Part shown: in pieces, positions 23,379-35,241 of the stretch
Numbering within the stretch: the first letter of the stretch is position 1
Layout of the letters: every line of letters starts with the position of its first letter
NCBI RefSeq assembly: GCF_008806755.1
Contig: NZ_WAAU01000028.1
Coordinates: 790 to 64,789, forward strand
Direction of reading: 5' to 3'
Source: Tenacibaculum aiptasiae
GTDB taxonomy: Bacteria > Bacteroidota > Bacteroidia > Flavobacteriales > Flavobacteriaceae
Length of the DNA: 64,000 bases
Notes under the pieces: generated by a model
What the model was told of the DNA's origin: nothing
Database searches by the model: none
Seen by the model: only the letters and a program-made list of their open reading frames with translations
Position numbers and translations under genes: made by a program

Positions 23379-26300
23379 TTGGCAACGATAAACACTACTG
23401 AAAGAATTAACTTTGCATCATCGCAGTTAGGAACTGATTATCCAGATTTTCTAGATATTCAGGTGAAGTCTTTCCAAGACTTTTTCCAATTGCAAACCAA
23501 AGCCGATGAGCGAGGTGAAGAAGGTTTATACAAAACCTTTATGGATAACTTTCCGATTACAGACACTCGTAATCAATTTGTATTAGAATTTTTAGACTAC
23601 TTTGTAGATCCTCCAAGATATAGCATCCAAGAATGTATCGAAAGAGGTTTAACACATAGTGTACCTTTAAAAGCAAGGTTAAAGCTTTATTGTACCGATC
23701 CTGAACACGAAGATTTCGAAACGATAGTTCAAGATGTATATTTAGGTACTATTCCTTATATGACTAATTCTGGAACTTTCATTATTAATGGAGCAGAAAG
23801 AGTTGTAGTGTCTCAATTACACCGTTCACCAGGGGTGTTCTTCGGACAATCTTTCCACGCAAACGGAACCAAGTTATACTCAGCAAGAGTTATTCCTTTT
23901 AAAGGATCTTGGATAGAATTTGCAACAGATATCAATCAAGTAATGTATGCTTATATTGATAGAAAGAAAAAATTACCAGTAACAACGTTATTCAGAGCCA
24001 TAGGTTTTGAAAGAGATAAAGATATATTAGAAATCTTTGATTTAGCGGAAGAAGTAAAAGTTTCTAAAGCAGGATTAAAGAAAGTATTAGGGCGTAAATT
24101 AGCAGCAAGAGTATTAAAAACTTGGCATGAGGATTTCGTAGACGAAGATACAGGAGAAGTAGTATCTATTGAACGTAACGAAATTGTTTTCGACCGTGAT
24201 ACAATTATAGAGAAAGAACACATTGATGAAATAATCGATGCAGGTGCAAAAACTATCTTATTACATAAGGTAGATAATGACATGGCAGATTATGCAATCA
24301 TTCATAATACATTACAAAAAGATCCTACAAACTCAGAGAAAGAGGCAGTAGAGCATGTATATAGACAATTACGTAATGCTGAACCGCCAGATGAGGAAAC
24401 AGCAAGAGGAATTATTGAAAAATTATTCTTCTCAGAGCAACGTTATAGTTTAGGAGAAGTAGGACGTTTTAGAATGAATACCAAATTAGGTCTTAATGAA
24501 GATATAGATCAAAAGGTATTAACTAAAAACGATATTATTACAATTATCAAATACTTAATTGAGTTAATTAACTCAAAAGCAGAAGTAGATGATATTGATC
24601 ACTTATCAAACCGTCGTGTAAGAACTGTAGGAGAGCAATTAGCTGGACAGTTCGGAGTTGGTTTAGCTCGTATGGCTCGTACAATTCGTGAAAGAATGAA
24701 CGTACGTGATAACGAGGTATTTACTCCAATTGACTTAATTAATGCGAAGACATTATCTTCAGTAATTAATTCATTCTTTGGTACCAACCAATTATCTCAG
24801 TTTATGGATCAAACAAATCCATTAGCAGAGATTACTCACAAACGTCGTTTATCAGCTTTAGGACCTGGAGGTTTATCTAGAGAAAGAGCAGGATTCGAGG
24901 TTCGTGATGTTCACTATACACACTATGGTCGTTTATGTCCAATTGAAACTCCTGAAGGACCGAATATTGGATTAATTTCATCTTTAGCAGTATTTGCAAA
25001 AGTTAATAACCTTGGTTTTATCGAAACACCTTATAAAAAGGTAGTTGATGGAAACATAGATTTAAAGCAAGAGCATGTTTACTTAAGTGCTGAAGAAGAA
25101 GAAGGAATGAAGTTTGCTCAATCTAACTTAAAAATTGATGAGCAAGGAGATTTTGTTGAAGATAAAGTAATTTCACGTGAAGGTGGAGATTTCCCAGTAG
25201 TTACTCCAAATGAAGTAGACTATATGGATGTTGCACCAAATCAAATTGCATCTATATCAGCATCGTTAATTCCTTTCTTAGAGCATGATGATGCCAACCG
25301 TGCGTTAATGGGATCGAACATGATGCGTCAAGCAGTTCCATTATTACGTCCAGAATCTCCAATTGTAGGTACAGGATTAGAGCGTCGAGTAGCAAAAGAT
25401 TCTCGTATCTTAATCAATGCAGAAGGAGCTGGAGTTGTTGAGTATGTTGATGCAAATAAAATAACTATTAAGTATGATAGAACTGAAGAAGAGCAAATGG
25501 TAAGCTTCGATTCAGATGAAATCACTTATAACTTAATTAAGTTTAGAAAAACTAACCAAGGTACTAACATTAACTTAAAACCAATTGTAAAAGTTGGAGA
25601 TAGAGTTGAAGAAGGACAAGTACTTTGTGAAGGTTATGCAACACAAAAAGGAGAATTAGCTTTAGGAAGAAACATGAAAGTAGCCTTCATGCCTTGGAAA
25701 GGGTATAACTTTGAGGATGCGATTGTGATTTCAGAAAAAGTTGTTCGTGAAGATATCTTTACTTCTATACATATTGATGAATATTCATTAGATGTTCGTG
25801 ATACTAAGTTAGGAGCAGAAGAATTAACAAACGATATTCCAAATGTTTCAGAAGAGGCTACTAAAGACTTAGATGAAAATGGAATGATTCGTATTGGAGC
25901 AGAAGTTAACCCAGGTGATATCTTAATTGGTAAGATTACACCAAAAGGAGAATCTGATCCAACACCAGAAGAGAAGTTATTACGTGCTATTTTTGGAGAT
26001 AAAGCAGGAGATGTAAAAGATGCATCATTAAAAGCTTCACCTTCATTAAGAGGAGTAGTAATTAATAAAAAATTATTCAAACGTGCAGTAAAAGATAAGA
26101 ATAAGCGTGCTAGAGATAAAGAGGCTATTGCAACTTTAGAAGCATCTTATGTATCTAAGTTTGAAGGATTAAAAGATAGGTTAGTAGAGAAGTTATTTGC
26201 TTTAATTACTGGTAAAACTTCACAAGGTGTATTTAACGATTTAGGAGAAGAAGTATTACCAAAAGGTAAGAAGTTTACTCAAAAAATGTTAAATTCAGTA

Positions 26301-27191
26301 GAAGATTTTACACATTTACACGGTACTTGGACTACAGATAAAGACTTAAACAAGTTAGTTGTAGAATTAGTACACAACTATAAGATTAAAGTAAACGATT
26401 TACAAGGAGTTTTACGTCGTGAGAAATTTACAATTTCTGTAGGAGACGAGTTACCAGCAGGAATCTTAAAGCTTGCAAAAATTTACGTAGCTAAAAAACG
26501 TAAATTAAAAGTAGGAGATAAGATGGCAGGACGTCACGGAAATAAAGGTATTGTAGCACGTATTGTACGTCAAGAAGACATGCCTTTCTTAGAAGACGGA
26601 ACACCAGTAGATATAGTATTAAATCCATTAGGGGTACCATCTCGTATGAATATTGGTCAGATTTATGAAACAGTTCTTGGTTGGGCTGGAGAAAAATTAG
26701 GTCAAAAATATGCAACACCAATTTTTGATGGTGCAAATATTAACGAGATTAATGATTTAACAGATCAAGCAGGTATTCCTCGTTACGGACATACATACTT
26801 ATATGATGGAGGTACAGGAAAACGTTTCGATCAGCCAGCAACAGTGGGGATAATTTATATGATTAAGTTAGGTCACATGATTGAAGATAAGATGCACGCG
26901 CGTTCTATTGGACCTTACTCATTAATTACACAACAACCATTAGGAGGTAAGGCACAATTTGGAGGTCAACGTTTCGGAGAGATGGAGGTTTGGGCACTTG
27001 AAGCATATGGTGCATCAAGTATCTTAAGAGAAATCTTAACTGTAAAATCGGATGACGTATTAGGTAGAGCTAAAACATACGAAAGTATTGTTAAGGGTGA
27101 ATCTATGCCAGAACCAGGATTACCAGAATCATTTAATGTATTAATGCACGAACTGAAAGGTTTAGGATTAGACGTTAAATTAGAGGAATAA
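23379..27191 (+). CDS. rpoB: DNA-directed RNA polymerase subunit beta
   Basis: 1270 residues, the usual Bacteroidetes size. The start is TTG at 23379; no in-frame ATG lies close, and [27 protein letters not shown] looks like the family N terminus. The rifampicin-pocket region [32 protein letters not shown] keeps the His and Ser commonly changed in resistant mutants. Other hallmarks are [21 protein letters not shown] and the C-terminal [24 protein letters not shown]. Part of the core enzyme; 105 bases upstream of rpoC. Confidence 0.98.
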   Translation: MATINTTERINFASSQLGTDYPDFLDIQVKSFQDFFQLQTKADERGEEGLYKTFMDNFPITDTRNQFVLEFLDYFVDPPRYSIQECIERGLTHSVPLKARLKLYCTDPEHEDFETIVQDVYLGTIPYMTNSGTFIINGAERVVVSQLHRSPGVFFGQSFHANGTKLYSARVIPFKGSWIEFATDINQVMYAYIDRKKKLPVTTLFRAIGFERDKDILEIFDLAEEVKVSKAGLKKVLGRKLAARVLKTWHEDFVDEDTGEVVSIERNEIVFDRDTIIEKEHIDEIIDAGAKTILLHKVDNDMADYAIIHNTLQKDPTNSEKEAVEHVYRQLRNAEPPDEETARGIIEKLFFSEQRYSLGEVGRFRMNTKLGLNEDIDQKVLTKNDIITIIKYLIELINSKAEVDDIDHLSNRRVRTVGEQLAGQFGVGLARMARTIRERMNVRDNEVFTPIDLINAKTLSSVINSFFGTNQLSQFMDQTNPLAEITHKRRLSALGPGGLSRERAGFEVRDVHYTHYGRLCPIETPEGPNIGLISSLAVFAKVNNLGFIETPYKKVVDGNIDLKQEHVYLSAEEEEGMKFAQSNLKIDEQGDFVEDKVISREGGDFPVVTPNEVDYMDVAPNQIASISASLIPFLEHDDANRALMGSNMMRQAVPLLRPESPIVGTGLERRVAKDSRILINAEGAGVVEYVDANKITIKYDRTEEEQMVSFDSDEITYNLIKFRKTNQGTNINLKPIVKVGDRVEEGQVLCEGYATQKGELALGRNMKVAFMPWKGYNFEDAIVISEKVVREDIFTSIHIDEYSLDVRDTKLGAEELTNDIPNVSEEATKDLDENGMIRIGAEVNPGDILIGKITPKGESDPTPEEKLLRAIFGDKAGDVKDASLKASPSLRGVVINKKLFKRAVKDKNKRARDKEAIATLEASYVSKFEGLKDRLVEKLFALITGKTSQGVFNDLGEEVLPKGKKFTQKMLNSVEDFTHLHGTWTTDKDLNKLVVELVHNYKIKVNDLQGVLRREKFTISVGDELPAGILKLAKIYVAKKRKLKVGDKMAGRHGNKGIVARIVRQEDMPFLEDGTPVDIVLNPLGVPSRMNIGQIYETVLGWAGEKLGQKYATPIFDGANINEINDLTDQAGIPRYGHTYLYDGGTGKRFDQPATVGIIYMIKLGHMIEDKMHARSIGPYSLITQQPLGGKAQFGGQRFGEMEVWALEAYGASSILREILTVKSDDVLGRAKTYESIVKGESMPEPGLPESFNVLMHELKGLGLDVKLEE

Positions 27192-27203
27192 TAAACAGTG
27201 AAA

Positions 27204-27237
27204 TATCATTAGGTAGAATGTTTTCTATCTAATGATA
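27204..27237 (+). other. Hairpin in the rpoB-rpoC spacer
   Basis: TATCATTAG-G-TAGA (27204-27217) pairs with TCTA-T-CTAATGATA (27224-27237) over a six-base loop: a 13-14 bp stem, allowing one G-T pair. No T run follows, so an RNA-processing or stability element is more likely than a terminator. Confidence 0.55.
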
Positions 27238-27296
27238 AATCATTTTAAATATACGTCTTAAAGAGGCAAATTTTTAATTCGAATCCATTAGTTATT

Positions 27297-30200
27297 ATGG
27301 CAAGAAAGAACGAAAAATACACTGTTAAAAAGTTTAACAAAATTTCAATTGGTTTAGCATCACCTGAATCTATTTTAGAGGCATCAAGAGGTGAGGTTTT
27401 AAAACCAGAAACTATTAACTACCGTACACACAAACCAGAAAGAGATGGTTTATTTTGTGAGCGTATTTTTGGTCCTGTAAAGGATTATGAGTGTGCGTGT
27501 GGAAAATATAAGCGAATCCGATATAAAGGAATCGTTTGTGATCGTTGTGGTGTTGAAGTTACTGAGAAAAAAGTACGTAGAGATAGAGTAGGTCACATTA
27601 ATTTAGTAGTACCAGTTGCTCATATTTGGTACTTTAGATCATTACCTAACAAAATGGGATACCTTTTAGGGTTACCATCTAAAAAGTTAGATATGATTAT
27701 TTACTACGAGCGTTACGTAGTAATTCAACCAGGAGAAGCTAAAAATGCAGAAGGAGAACCATTACAAAAAATGGACTTCTTAACGGAAGAAGAGTATTTA
27801 GATATTTTAGATACACTTCCACAAGAGAATATGTATTTAGATGATTCAGATCCAAACAAGTTTATCGCTAAAATGGGTGCTGAATGTTTAATTGATTTAT
27901 TAGAAAGAATCGATTTAGATACGTTATCATTTGAATTACGTCATAAAGCAAATACTGAAACTTCTAAGCAACGTAAGAACGAAGCATTAAAGCGTTTAAA
28001 TGTTGTTGAAGCATTTAGAGATTCTCAAAAGAATAGAGAAAACAACCCAGAGTGGATGATTATGAAAGCGGTTCCAGTTATACCGCCAGAGTTACGTCCA
28101 TTAGTACCATTAGATGGAGGTCGTTTCGCTACTTCAGATTTAAATGATTTATACCGTCGTGTTATTATCCGTAACAACCGTTTAAAGCGTTTAATGGAAA
28201 TTAAAGCTCCTGAAGTTATTTTACGTAATGAGAAACGTATGTTACAAGAATCAGTAGATTCATTATTTGATAACACACGTAAATCATCTGCAGTAAAAAC
28301 AGAATCTAACCGTCCATTAAAATCATTATCTGATAGTTTAAAAGGTAAGCAAGGACGTTTCCGTCAAAACTTATTAGGTAAGCGTGTTGATTATTCTGCA
28401 CGTTCTGTAATTGTTGTTGGACCAGAGTTAAGATTATTTGAATGTGGATTGCCAAAAGATATGGCAGCAGAATTATACAAGCCTTTCGTTATTCGTAAGT
28501 TAATCGAAAGAGGTATTGTAAAAACTGTAAAATCTGCAAAGAAAATTATAGATAGAAAAGAACCAGTTGTTTGGGATATCTTAGAAAACGTAATTAAAGG
28601 ACACCCAGTTTTATTAAACCGTGCTCCAACGTTACACCGTTTAGGTATTCAAGCATTCCAACCAAAATTAATTGAAGGAAAGGCAATACGTTTACATCCA
28701 CTTGCTTGTTCTGCCTTCAATGCCGATTTTGATGGGGATCAGATGGCGGTTCACTTACCATTAGGACCAGAGGCTATTTTAGAAGCTCAGTTATTAATGT
28801 TAGGATCTCATAATATCTTAAACCCTGCAAATGGTGCACCTATTACTGTACCGTCTCAGGATATGGTATTAGGATTATACTATATGACTAAAGAAAGAAA
28901 GTCAACTCCAGAAGTACCTATTAAAGGTGAAGGATTAACTTTCTATTCTCCAGAAGAGGTAATTATTGCCTTAAACGAAGAAAGAGTAGACTTAAATGCT
29001 GGAATCAAAGTTCGTACTAATGATGTAGAGGATGGAGAACCAGTTGTTAAAATCATACAAACAACTGTTGGTAGAGTTTTATTTAATGAAGTTGTACCAG
29101 AAGCAGCAGGGTATATTAATGAAGTTTTAACTAAAAAATCATTAAGAGGAGTAATTAGTGGTATTTTAAAAGTTACTGATATTCCTGCAGTTGGAAAATT
29201 CTTAGATGAGATTAAAAACATGGGATATAAATACGCCTTCGAAGGTGGTTTATCATTCTCATTAGGAGATATCATTATACCAGAAGAGAAGCACTCTATG
29301 ATTGCTGAAGCAAACAAAGAGGTAGATGGTATAATCATGAACTATAACATGGGTATGTTAACGCAAAAAGAGCGTTATAACCAGGTAATTGATGTTTGGG
29401 GATCTACAAACAATAGATTAACTGAATTATCTATGAAGCGTTTACGTGAAGACCAACAAGGGTTTAACTCAGTATTTATGATGTTAGATTCTGGAGCACG
29501 TGGATCGAAAGAGCAGATTCGTCAGTTAACAGGTATGCGTGGATTAATGGCAAAACCTAAGAAATCTACAGCAAGTGGTGGAGAAATTATTGAAAACCCG
29601 ATTTTATCTAACTTTAAGGAAGGATTATCGATTTTAGAATACTTTATCTCAACGCACGGTGCTCGTAAAGGACTTGCCGATACCGCATTAAAAACAGCCG
29701 ATGCAGGATACTTAACACGTCGTTTAGTAGATGTATCTCAGGATGTTATTGTAAATGAAGTAGATTGTGGTACATTAAGAGGATTAGAAATTACTCCATT
29801 AAAGAAAAACGATGAAATCGTTGAGCCTTTAAGCGAAAGAATTTCTGGTCGTACATCATTACACAATGTATATGCTCCAAAAACTGATGAATTATTAATT
29901 GAATCAGGAGAGTTAATTACACCAATTATAGCTGAAAAAATTGAAGCTTCTGGAGTAGACAAAGTAGAAGTACGTTCTGCATTAACTTGTGAATCTGAAA
30001 GAGGTATTTGCGAAAAATGTTACGGACAATCTTTATCTACAGGAAAGAAAGTACAAAGAGGAGAAGCAGTAGGTGTAATTGCAGCACAGTCAATTGGAGA
30101 GCCAGGTACCCAGTTAACGTTACGTACATTCCACGTTGGAGGGGTAGCAGGAAACATTTCAGAAGAGAACAAGTTAATAGCTAAGTTTGATGGAAATGTT

Positions 30201-31568
30201 AAGATAGAAGATTTACGTACAGTTAAAGGTAAAGATAACGAAGGTAAAGAAGTAGATATCGTAATCTCTCGTACAGCTGAAATTAAAATCATTGATAAGA
30301 AAACTGACATAGTATTAAGTACTAATATCATTCCTTATGGTTCAATCATATTTGATAAGGATCTTAAATCAATCAAAAAAGGAGATGCAGTTTGTCAATG
30401 GGATCCATTTAATGGAGTTATTGTTTCAGAATTCAACGGAAAAGTTAAGTTTGACAATTTAGAACAAGGTATTAACTATACTGTTGAAATTGATGAGCAA
30501 ACAGGTTTCCAAGAAAAAGTAATGATTGATTCTAAAAATAAGAAAATTATTGCTTCATTAATTATTGAAGATGCAGATGGTAATGCTTTACGTTCGTACA
30601 GTTTACCAGTAGGTGCACACTTAATGGTAAATGATGGTGATAAAGTAGAATCAGGTCATACATTAGTTAAGATTCCACGTAAGTCTGGTAAAGCAGGGGA
30701 TATTACAGGAGGTTTACCACGTGTAACAGAGTTATTCGAAGCACGTAATCCATCGAACCCAGCAGTAGTTGCTCAAATTGATGGAGTTGTATCTTTCGGT
30801 AAAATTAAGCGTGGTAATCGTGAGATTATTATTGAATCTAAAACAGGAGAGATTACTAAATACTTAGTGAAGTTATCAAACCAAATTTTAGTTCAAGAGA
30901 ACGATTTCATTAAAGCAGGTATGCCTTTATCTGATGGAGCTATTACTCCAATAGATATCTTAAATATCAAAGGACCTTCTGCTGTACAAGAATACTTAGT
31001 AAACGAAATTCAAGAAGTATATCGTTTACAAGGGGTAAAAATTAACGACAAACACTTCGAGGTAGTAGTACGTCAAATGATGCGTAAAGTTAGAGTTATT
31101 GATTCAGGAGATACTTTATTCTTAGAAAATCAATTAATTCACAAAAACGACTTTATCAAAGAAAACGATGCTATTTACGGAATGAAAGTTGTTGAGGATG
31201 CAGGAGATTCTGAGAACTTAAAACCAGGACAAATAGTTTCAGCTCGTCAATTAAGAGATGAAAATTCATTATTGCGTAGAGCAGATAAAGAATTAGTAGT
31301 AGCAAGAGAAGCACAGCCAGCAACTGCAGAGCAAGTATTGCAAGGTATTACAAGAGCTTCGTTACAAACTAAGTCATTTATTTCAGCTGCGTCGTTCCAG
31401 GAGACTACTAAAGTATTAAACGAAGCTGCAGTAAACGGTAAAGTTGATACATTAGAAGGATTAAAAGAAAATGTAATTGTTGGTAAGAGAATTCCAGCAG
31501 GTACAGGAATGAGATCTTACGATAGTCAAATCGTAGGGCCTAAAGATGAAATTGAAAAAAGTTTATAA
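27297..31568 (+). CDS. rpoC: DNA-directed RNA polymerase subunit beta'
   Basis: 1423 residues. The N-terminal zinc site ([20 protein letters not shown]), the bridge and clamp regions, the catalytic [12 protein letters not shown] motif (about residues 475-486), the second zinc site ([13 protein letters not shown]) and the trigger-loop region [16 protein letters not shown] are all intact. Ends with a strong terminator 11 bases after the stop codon, closing the long ribosomal-protein/polymerase unit. Confidence 0.99.
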   Translation: MARKNEKYTVKKFNKISIGLASPESILEASRGEVLKPETINYRTHKPERDGLFCERIFGPVKDYECACGKYKRIRYKGIVCDRCGVEVTEKKVRRDRVGHINLVVPVAHIWYFRSLPNKMGYLLGLPSKKLDMIIYYERYVVIQPGEAKNAEGEPLQKMDFLTEEEYLDILDTLPQENMYLDDSDPNKFIAKMGAECLIDLLERIDLDTLSFELRHKANTETSKQRKNEALKRLNVVEAFRDSQKNRENNPEWMIMKAVPVIPPELRPLVPLDGGRFATSDLNDLYRRVIIRNNRLKRLMEIKAPEVILRNEKRMLQESVDSLFDNTRKSSAVKTESNRPLKSLSDSLKGKQGRFRQNLLGKRVDYSARSVIVVGPELRLFECGLPKDMAAELYKPFVIRKLIERGIVKTVKSAKKIIDRKEPVVWDILENVIKGHPVLLNRAPTLHRLGIQAFQPKLIEGKAIRLHPLACSAFNADFDGDQMAVHLPLGPEAILEAQLLMLGSHNILNPANGAPITVPSQDMVLGLYYMTKERKSTPEVPIKGEGLTFYSPEEVIIALNEERVDLNAGIKVRTNDVEDGEPVVKIIQTTVGRVLFNEVVPEAAGYINEVLTKKSLRGVISGILKVTDIPAVGKFLDEIKNMGYKYAFEGGLSFSLGDIIIPEEKHSMIAEANKEVDGIIMNYNMGMLTQKERYNQVIDVWGSTNNRLTELSMKRLREDQQGFNSVFMMLDSGARGSKEQIRQLTGMRGLMAKPKKSTASGGEIIENPILSNFKEGLSILEYFISTHGARKGLADTALKTADAGYLTRRLVDVSQDVIVNEVDCGTLRGLEITPLKKNDEIVEPLSERISGRTSLHNVYAPKTDELLIESGELITPIIAEKIEASGVDKVEVRSALTCESERGICEKCYGQSLSTGKKVQRGEAVGVIAAQSIGEPGTQLTLRTFHVGGVAGNISEENKLIAKFDGNVKIEDLRTVKGKDNEGKEVDIVISRTAEIKIIDKKTDIVLSTNIIPYGSIIFDKDLKSIKKGDAVCQWDPFNGVIVSEFNGKVKFDNLEQGINYTVEIDEQTGFQEKVMIDSKNKKIIASLIIEDADGNALRSYSLPVGAHLMVNDGDKVESGHTLVKIPRKSGKAGDITGGLPRVTELFEARNPSNPAVVAQIDGVVSFGKIKRGNREIIIESKTGEITKYLVKLSNQILVQENDFIKAGMPLSDGAITPIDILNIKGPSAVQEYLVNEIQEVYRLQGVKINDKHFEVVVRQMMRKVRVIDSGDTLFLENQLIHKNDFIKENDAIYGMKVVEDAGDSENLKPGQIVSARQLRDENSLLRRADKELVVAREAQPATAEQVLQGITRASLQTKSFISAASFQETTKVLNEAAVNGKVDTLEGLKENVIVGKRIPAGTGMRSYDSQIVGPKDEIEKSL

Positions 31569-31579
31569 ATTTCAATACA

Positions 31580-31610
31580 AAGACCTCTAAAAATTTAGAG
31601 GTCTTTTTTT
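31580..31610 (+). terminator. Intrinsic terminator after rpoC
   Basis: AAGACCTCTAAA (31580-31591) pairs with TTTAGAGGTCTT (31594-31605), followed by an eight-base T run. Confidence 0.9.
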
Positions 31611-31621
31611 TAAATTTTAAT

Positions 31622-31930
31622 ATGGAAGATCATAAAGAACCACAATTAAATATAGAACTAGATCAAGATATTGCTGAAGGAACTTATAGTAATTTGGCTA
31701 TAATTAACCATTCAGTATCTGAATTTATAGTTGATTTTATTAATATAATGCCAGGTGTACCTAAGGCTAAAGTAAAATCAAGAATAATTTTAACCCCACA
31801 ACATGCTAAAAGATTATCTAAAGCATTAGCAGAAAATGTTCGAAAGTTTGAACAAGCACATGGTGAAATAAAAGATTATGAGCAAGTTCCTATTCCAATG
31901 AATTTTGGAGGAACTACAGGAGAAGCATAA
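31622..31930 (+). CDS. DUF3467 domain protein
   Basis: 102 residues matching the DUF3467 pattern: NIELDQDIAEGTYSNLAIINHSVSEFIVDFINIMPG, then KSRIILTPQHAKRLSKALAENVRKFEQ. The family is small, cytosolic and of unknown function, and in flavobacteria is, as far as I know, often found after rpoC. It has terminators on both sides (31580 and 31934), so it needs a promoter within the 50 bases that precede it or partial read-through of the rpoC terminator. Confidence 0.9.
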   Translation: MEDHKEPQLNIELDQDIAEGTYSNLAIINHSVSEFIVDFINIMPGVPKAKVKSRIILTPQHAKRLSKALAENVRKFEQAHGEIKDYEQVPIPMNFGGTTGEA

Positions 31931-31933
31931 AAC

Positions 31934-31964
31934 AAAAAATCGTCTTAATTAAGACGATTTTTTG
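31934..31964. terminator. Bidirectional terminator between DUF3467 and fnr genes
   Basis: AAAAATCGTCTT and AAGACGATTTTT flank AATT, with A runs on one side and T runs on the other, serving the two convergent genes. Confidence 0.85.
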
Positions 31965-31982
31965 TTTTTATATGATAATTGT

Positions 31983-32690
31983 TTAAAATCCTTGGGAAAT
32001 TTGTTGAAGTCCAGGAATATTTAAAACAAAGATTTGTTTACCTTTTAAATTAATTAGTTTTTTCTTTTTAAAGTCAGAAAGTAAACGAATGGCACTTTCT
32101 GTAGCGGTTCCTATAATATTAGCAATATCTTCTCTAGTTAAAAGTATACCTATAGAACCATCTTCATTTTTTTCAAATTCACTATCTAAAAAAATAAGAG
32201 TATCTGCCAAACGTTGTTTTACGGTTTTTTGAGCCATGTCAACAATAACGTTATCTGCATTTTTAAGAGAAGAAGCCATTTTTTTAAGCATATCCATAGA
32301 GAAGTTAGAATTATTCTGTAAATCCTTTATTATTTCTTCTTTAGGGATAAAACAAACTTCCATATCATTAACGGCTACTGCTTTTAGATTAGAAACTTCA
32401 TCATTAATTAAACTACGTTCACCTATAATATCACCTTTTCTGATTAAGTGAATGATTTGATCTCTACCATTATCACTCATTTTAGAAACCTTACAGAGGC
32501 CGTCTTTAATACAAAAAATACCGTTTATATGCTCGCCTTCTTGAAAAAGAGGCTCACCTTTTTTGATTGTTTTAGACGTTTTACACCCAGAAATCCTAAT
32601 CAATTCACTTTTTGTTAAGGACTTTAATGAGTTGAATTGCCTAATAATACACTGTTCACATTTAGTGTGAGTTTCTGAGTTTTGTAGCAT
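31983..32690 (-). CDS. Crp/Fnr-family regulator, probable oxygen/redox sensor
   Basis: 235 residues: cyclic-nucleotide-binding-like domain (about 30-150) and a C-terminal helix-turn-helix (LTREDIANIIGTATESAIRLL). Compared from memory with Escherichia coli FNR, Cys11-x-x-Cys14 match Cys20/Cys23 and Cys113 (MEVCFIP) matches Cys122, but the Cys29 position is Asn20; Cys36, Cys60 or Cys66 might replace it. In the recognition helix Glu and Arg are kept but FNR Ser212 is Ile. That fits half-sites of the form TGAT found three times in this window. It is divergent from ccoI and shares its control region, and probably regulates the microaerobic oxidase genes and itself. Confidence 0.9.
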   Translation of the reverse strand: MLQNSETHTKCEQCIIRQFNSLKSLTKSELIRISGCKTSKTIKKGEPLFQEGEHINGIFCIKDGLCKVSKMSDNGRDQIIHLIRKGDIIGERSLINDEVSNLKAVAVNDMEVCFIPKEEIIKDLQNNSNFSMDMLKKMASSLKNADNVIVDMAQKTVKQRLADTLIFLDSEFEKNEDGSIGILLTREDIANIIGTATESAIRLLSDFKKKKLINLKGKQIFVLNIPGLQQISQGF

Positions 32691-32710
32691 ACTTCAAAGA
32701 TAACGAAAAC

Positions 32711-32753
32711 TGATAAATATCATGTTTATTACTTGCATAAAAAACGACCTTTG
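32711..32753 (+). promoter_or_regulatory. Fnr-like box and -7 element before ccoI
   Basis: TGAT-AAAT-ATCA (32711-32722) is a near FNR-type site. Its centre (32716.5) lies 36.5 bases before the last base of GACCTTTG (32746-32753), a -7 box with one mismatch. Transcription should start near 32760, placing the site around -43, an activating position. An upstream reading frame starts at ATG 32764 and overlaps the ccoI start. Confidence 0.7.
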
Positions 32754-32773
32754 TATCAGGCAAATGAGTAAAT

Positions 32774-35146
32774 ATGGAAAGCAAGATATGTTTTCATTGT
32801 GGTAACGAGTGCGATACTGATAAAATTAGAGTAGAAGAAAAGTTCTTTTGTTGTAATGGATGTAAGACAGTATTTGAAATTTTTTCAGAAAATGATTTAA
32901 CTTGTTATTACGATTTTCAGAACAATCCAGGAGCAATTCCTGAAGAGATTCAAGGGAAATATGATTTTCTTGAAAATGAATCTATTGTAAATAAATTATT
33001 AGAGTTTAACGATGGAAATACTCAAGTAGTTAATTTATATATTCCGCATATACATTGTAGTTCATGTATTTGGGTATTAGAAAACTTGCATAAACTTCAA
33101 AAGAGTATAATAAACTCGCAGGTTAACTTTCCAAAGAAAACGGTACGAATTACGTATAATTTAGACGAGATTTCATTACAAGAGGTTGTTTTATTATTGA
33201 GTTCCATAGGATATGAACCATATATTTCTTTGGAAGATTACGAAGTAGGAAAGAAAAAGGTTGATAGAAGCTTAATTTATAAATTAGGAATAGCTGGATT
33301 TGCCTTTGGAAATGTAATGTTTCTTTCATTTCCAGAGTATTTTGAAGTATCAGAGTTTTGGTTAGAACAATACAAAGGAGTTTTCCGTTGGTTAATGTTT
33401 TTCTTTTCATTACCAGTAGTTTTTTATGCCGCACAAGATTATTTTATTTCAGCATATAAAGGATTACGTTCTAAAATTCTAAACATAGATGTTCCTATTG
33501 CTTTGGGAGTTTCTGTTTTATTTATTAGAAGTTCTGTTGAAATTATTTTTGATTTAGGAACTGGTTTTTTTGATTCTCTTACTGGTTTGGTATTTTTCCT
33601 ATTGTTAGGAAAGTTCTTTCAACAAAAAACATATAACTTTCTATCATTTGAACGCGATTATAAGTCTTATTTTCCAATTGCAGTTACTAGGCTTACTTCA
33701 GAAGGAAAAGAGGAAAATGCACAAATATATGATGTAAAAAAAGGAGATAGATTATTAATAAGAAATCAGGAGTTAATCCCAGTTGATGGAATTTTAATAA
33801 ATGGTGAAGCAGAGATAGATTATAGTTTTGTTACAGGAGAAGCAATTCCAGTTTCAAAAAAATCAGGAGATAAATTATTTGCAGGAGGAAAACAGTTATC
33901 AGGTATTATTGAAATGGAGGTTTTAGCTTCAGTTTCACAAAGTTATTTAACACAGTTGTGGAGTAATGATGTATTTCAAAAAGATAAAAACTCATCATTT
34001 AAAACACTTACAGATAAGATAAGTCAACATTTTACTATTACAATTTTAATTATAGCTATCATAGCAACTGGTTTCTGGTGGTTTTATGATGCATCTAAGG
34101 CATTAAATGTATTTACAGCAGTATTAATTATAGCTTGTCCTTGTGCTATAGCATTAGCAGCTCCATTTACCCTAGGAAATATGCTACGTATTTTAGGTAA
34201 GAAAAAGTTTTACATAAAAAATGCTACTGTATTGGAGCAATTAGCCGCAACCGATTCAGTAATTTTTGATAAAACAGGTACTCTTACTACAAACAAAGAA
34301 AATAAAATTGAGTATCAAGGAACAGGTTTAGAGGAGTTAGAAAAAACAGTATTAAAAAGTACACTTAGAGCTTCAAATCATCCTTTAAGTAGAATGTTAT
34401 ATGATTCATTAATAGAAGAAACAATAACGATAGAAAATTTTAAAGAGCATACCGGAAAGGGGATTGAAGCTAATTATAAACAAATAAAAATAAAAGTAGG
34501 TTCATCATCTTTTGTGAATAATATAGAAGAGCAGATAAATTTAGATACTTCAGTACATATTAGTATAAACGATGCTTATAAAGGAAAGTATGTTTTTAAG
34601 AATGCATATAGAAAAGGAGTGAATAATTTATTCTCAGAATTAAAATCGAATTATGAATTAGCGGTTGTTTCTGGAGATAATGAAGGAGAAAAAAAGTATT
34701 TGCAAACTATTTTACCAGAGAATACTACATTTTTATTCAATCAGAAGCCAGAAGATAAATTGTCTTATGTAGAAAAATTACAACAAAAAGATAAAAGTGT
34801 AATTATGATTGGTGATGGATTAAATGATGCTGGAGCATTGGCACAAAGTAATGTTGGTATAGCATTGTCAGAAAATATCAATGTATTTTCTCCTGCTTGT
34901 GATGCAATTTTAGATGCTTCAAAGTTTAATCAAATAGCAAATTATATTAAGGTATCTAAAAAAGCAATTCAAATTATAAAATATAGTTTTTTATTGTCTT
35001 TATTATACAACGTTATCGGATTGTATTTTGCAACTACAGGACAATTAAAACCAGTAATAGCTGCAATTTTAATGCCTTTAAGTTCTATTAGTATCGTAGT
35101 GTTTACAACAGTGGCAACAAATTTAATAGGAAAGAAAATTAAATAA
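32774..35146 (+). CDS. ccoI: Copper-type P1B ATPase for cbb3 oxidase assembly
   Basis: 790 residues. The N-terminal cysteine-rich region (CFHCGNECD, FFCCNGCKTVFE) is typical of CcoI/FixI-type proteins; next an HMA domain with HCSSC (about residues 96-100). Eight membrane helices, the metal-binding Cys455-Pro-Cys457 motif (IACPCAIALA), phosphorylated Asp499 (DKTGTLT), the HP motif (SNHPLS) and GDGLNDAGAL are intact. It exports copper to the periplasmic side for the CuB site of cbb3 oxidase. In many genomes it is next to ccoS; here the deoC-deoD-hemN-DUF3667 block stands between, but the promoter shares its Fnr-like box with ccoS. Confidence 0.93.
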   Translation: MESKICFHCGNECDTDKIRVEEKFFCCNGCKTVFEIFSENDLTCYYDFQNNPGAIPEEIQGKYDFLENESIVNKLLEFNDGNTQVVNLYIPHIHCSSCIWVLENLHKLQKSIINSQVNFPKKTVRITYNLDEISLQEVVLLLSSIGYEPYISLEDYEVGKKKVDRSLIYKLGIAGFAFGNVMFLSFPEYFEVSEFWLEQYKGVFRWLMFFFSLPVVFYAAQDYFISAYKGLRSKILNIDVPIALGVSVLFIRSSVEIIFDLGTGFFDSLTGLVFFLLLGKFFQQKTYNFLSFERDYKSYFPIAVTRLTSEGKEENAQIYDVKKGDRLLIRNQELIPVDGILINGEAEIDYSFVTGEAIPVSKKSGDKLFAGGKQLSGIIEMEVLASVSQSYLTQLWSNDVFQKDKNSSFKTLTDKISQHFTITILIIAIIATGFWWFYDASKALNVFTAVLIIACPCAIALAAPFTLGNMLRILGKKKFYIKNATVLEQLAATDSVIFDKTGTLTTNKENKIEYQGTGLEELEKTVLKSTLRASNHPLSRMLYDSLIEETITIENFKEHTGKGIEANYKQIKIKVGSSSFVNNIEEQINLDTSVHISINDAYKGKYVFKNAYRKGVNNLFSELKSNYELAVVSGDNEGEKKYLQTILPENTTFLFNQKPEDKLSYVEKLQQKDKSVIMIGDGLNDAGALAQSNVGIALSENINVFSPACDAILDASKFNQIANYIKVSKKAIQIIKYSFLLSLLYNVIGLYFATTGQLKPVIAAILMPLSSISIVVFTTVATNLIGKKIK

Positions 35147-35191
35147 GGCTTTTGAGAAGTTTTAAAATTCAAAGAAAGAAAAAAGAGTACA

Positions 35192-35221
35192 GTTATCTTT
35201 GTATGTTTTAAGGAAGATAAC
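35192..35221 (+). promoter_or_regulatory. Inverted repeat and -7 element before deoC
   Basis: GTTATCTT (35192-35199) and AAGATAAC (35214-35221) are perfect eight-base arms 14 bases apart. TATCTTTG (35194-35201), a -7 box match, overlaps the left arm. No good TTG box is spaced for it. The repeat could be an operator for a nucleoside-responsive regulator or a 5' hairpin of the mRNA. Confidence 0.45.
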
Positions 35222-35241
35222 AAGAATAAAAATAAAATATT

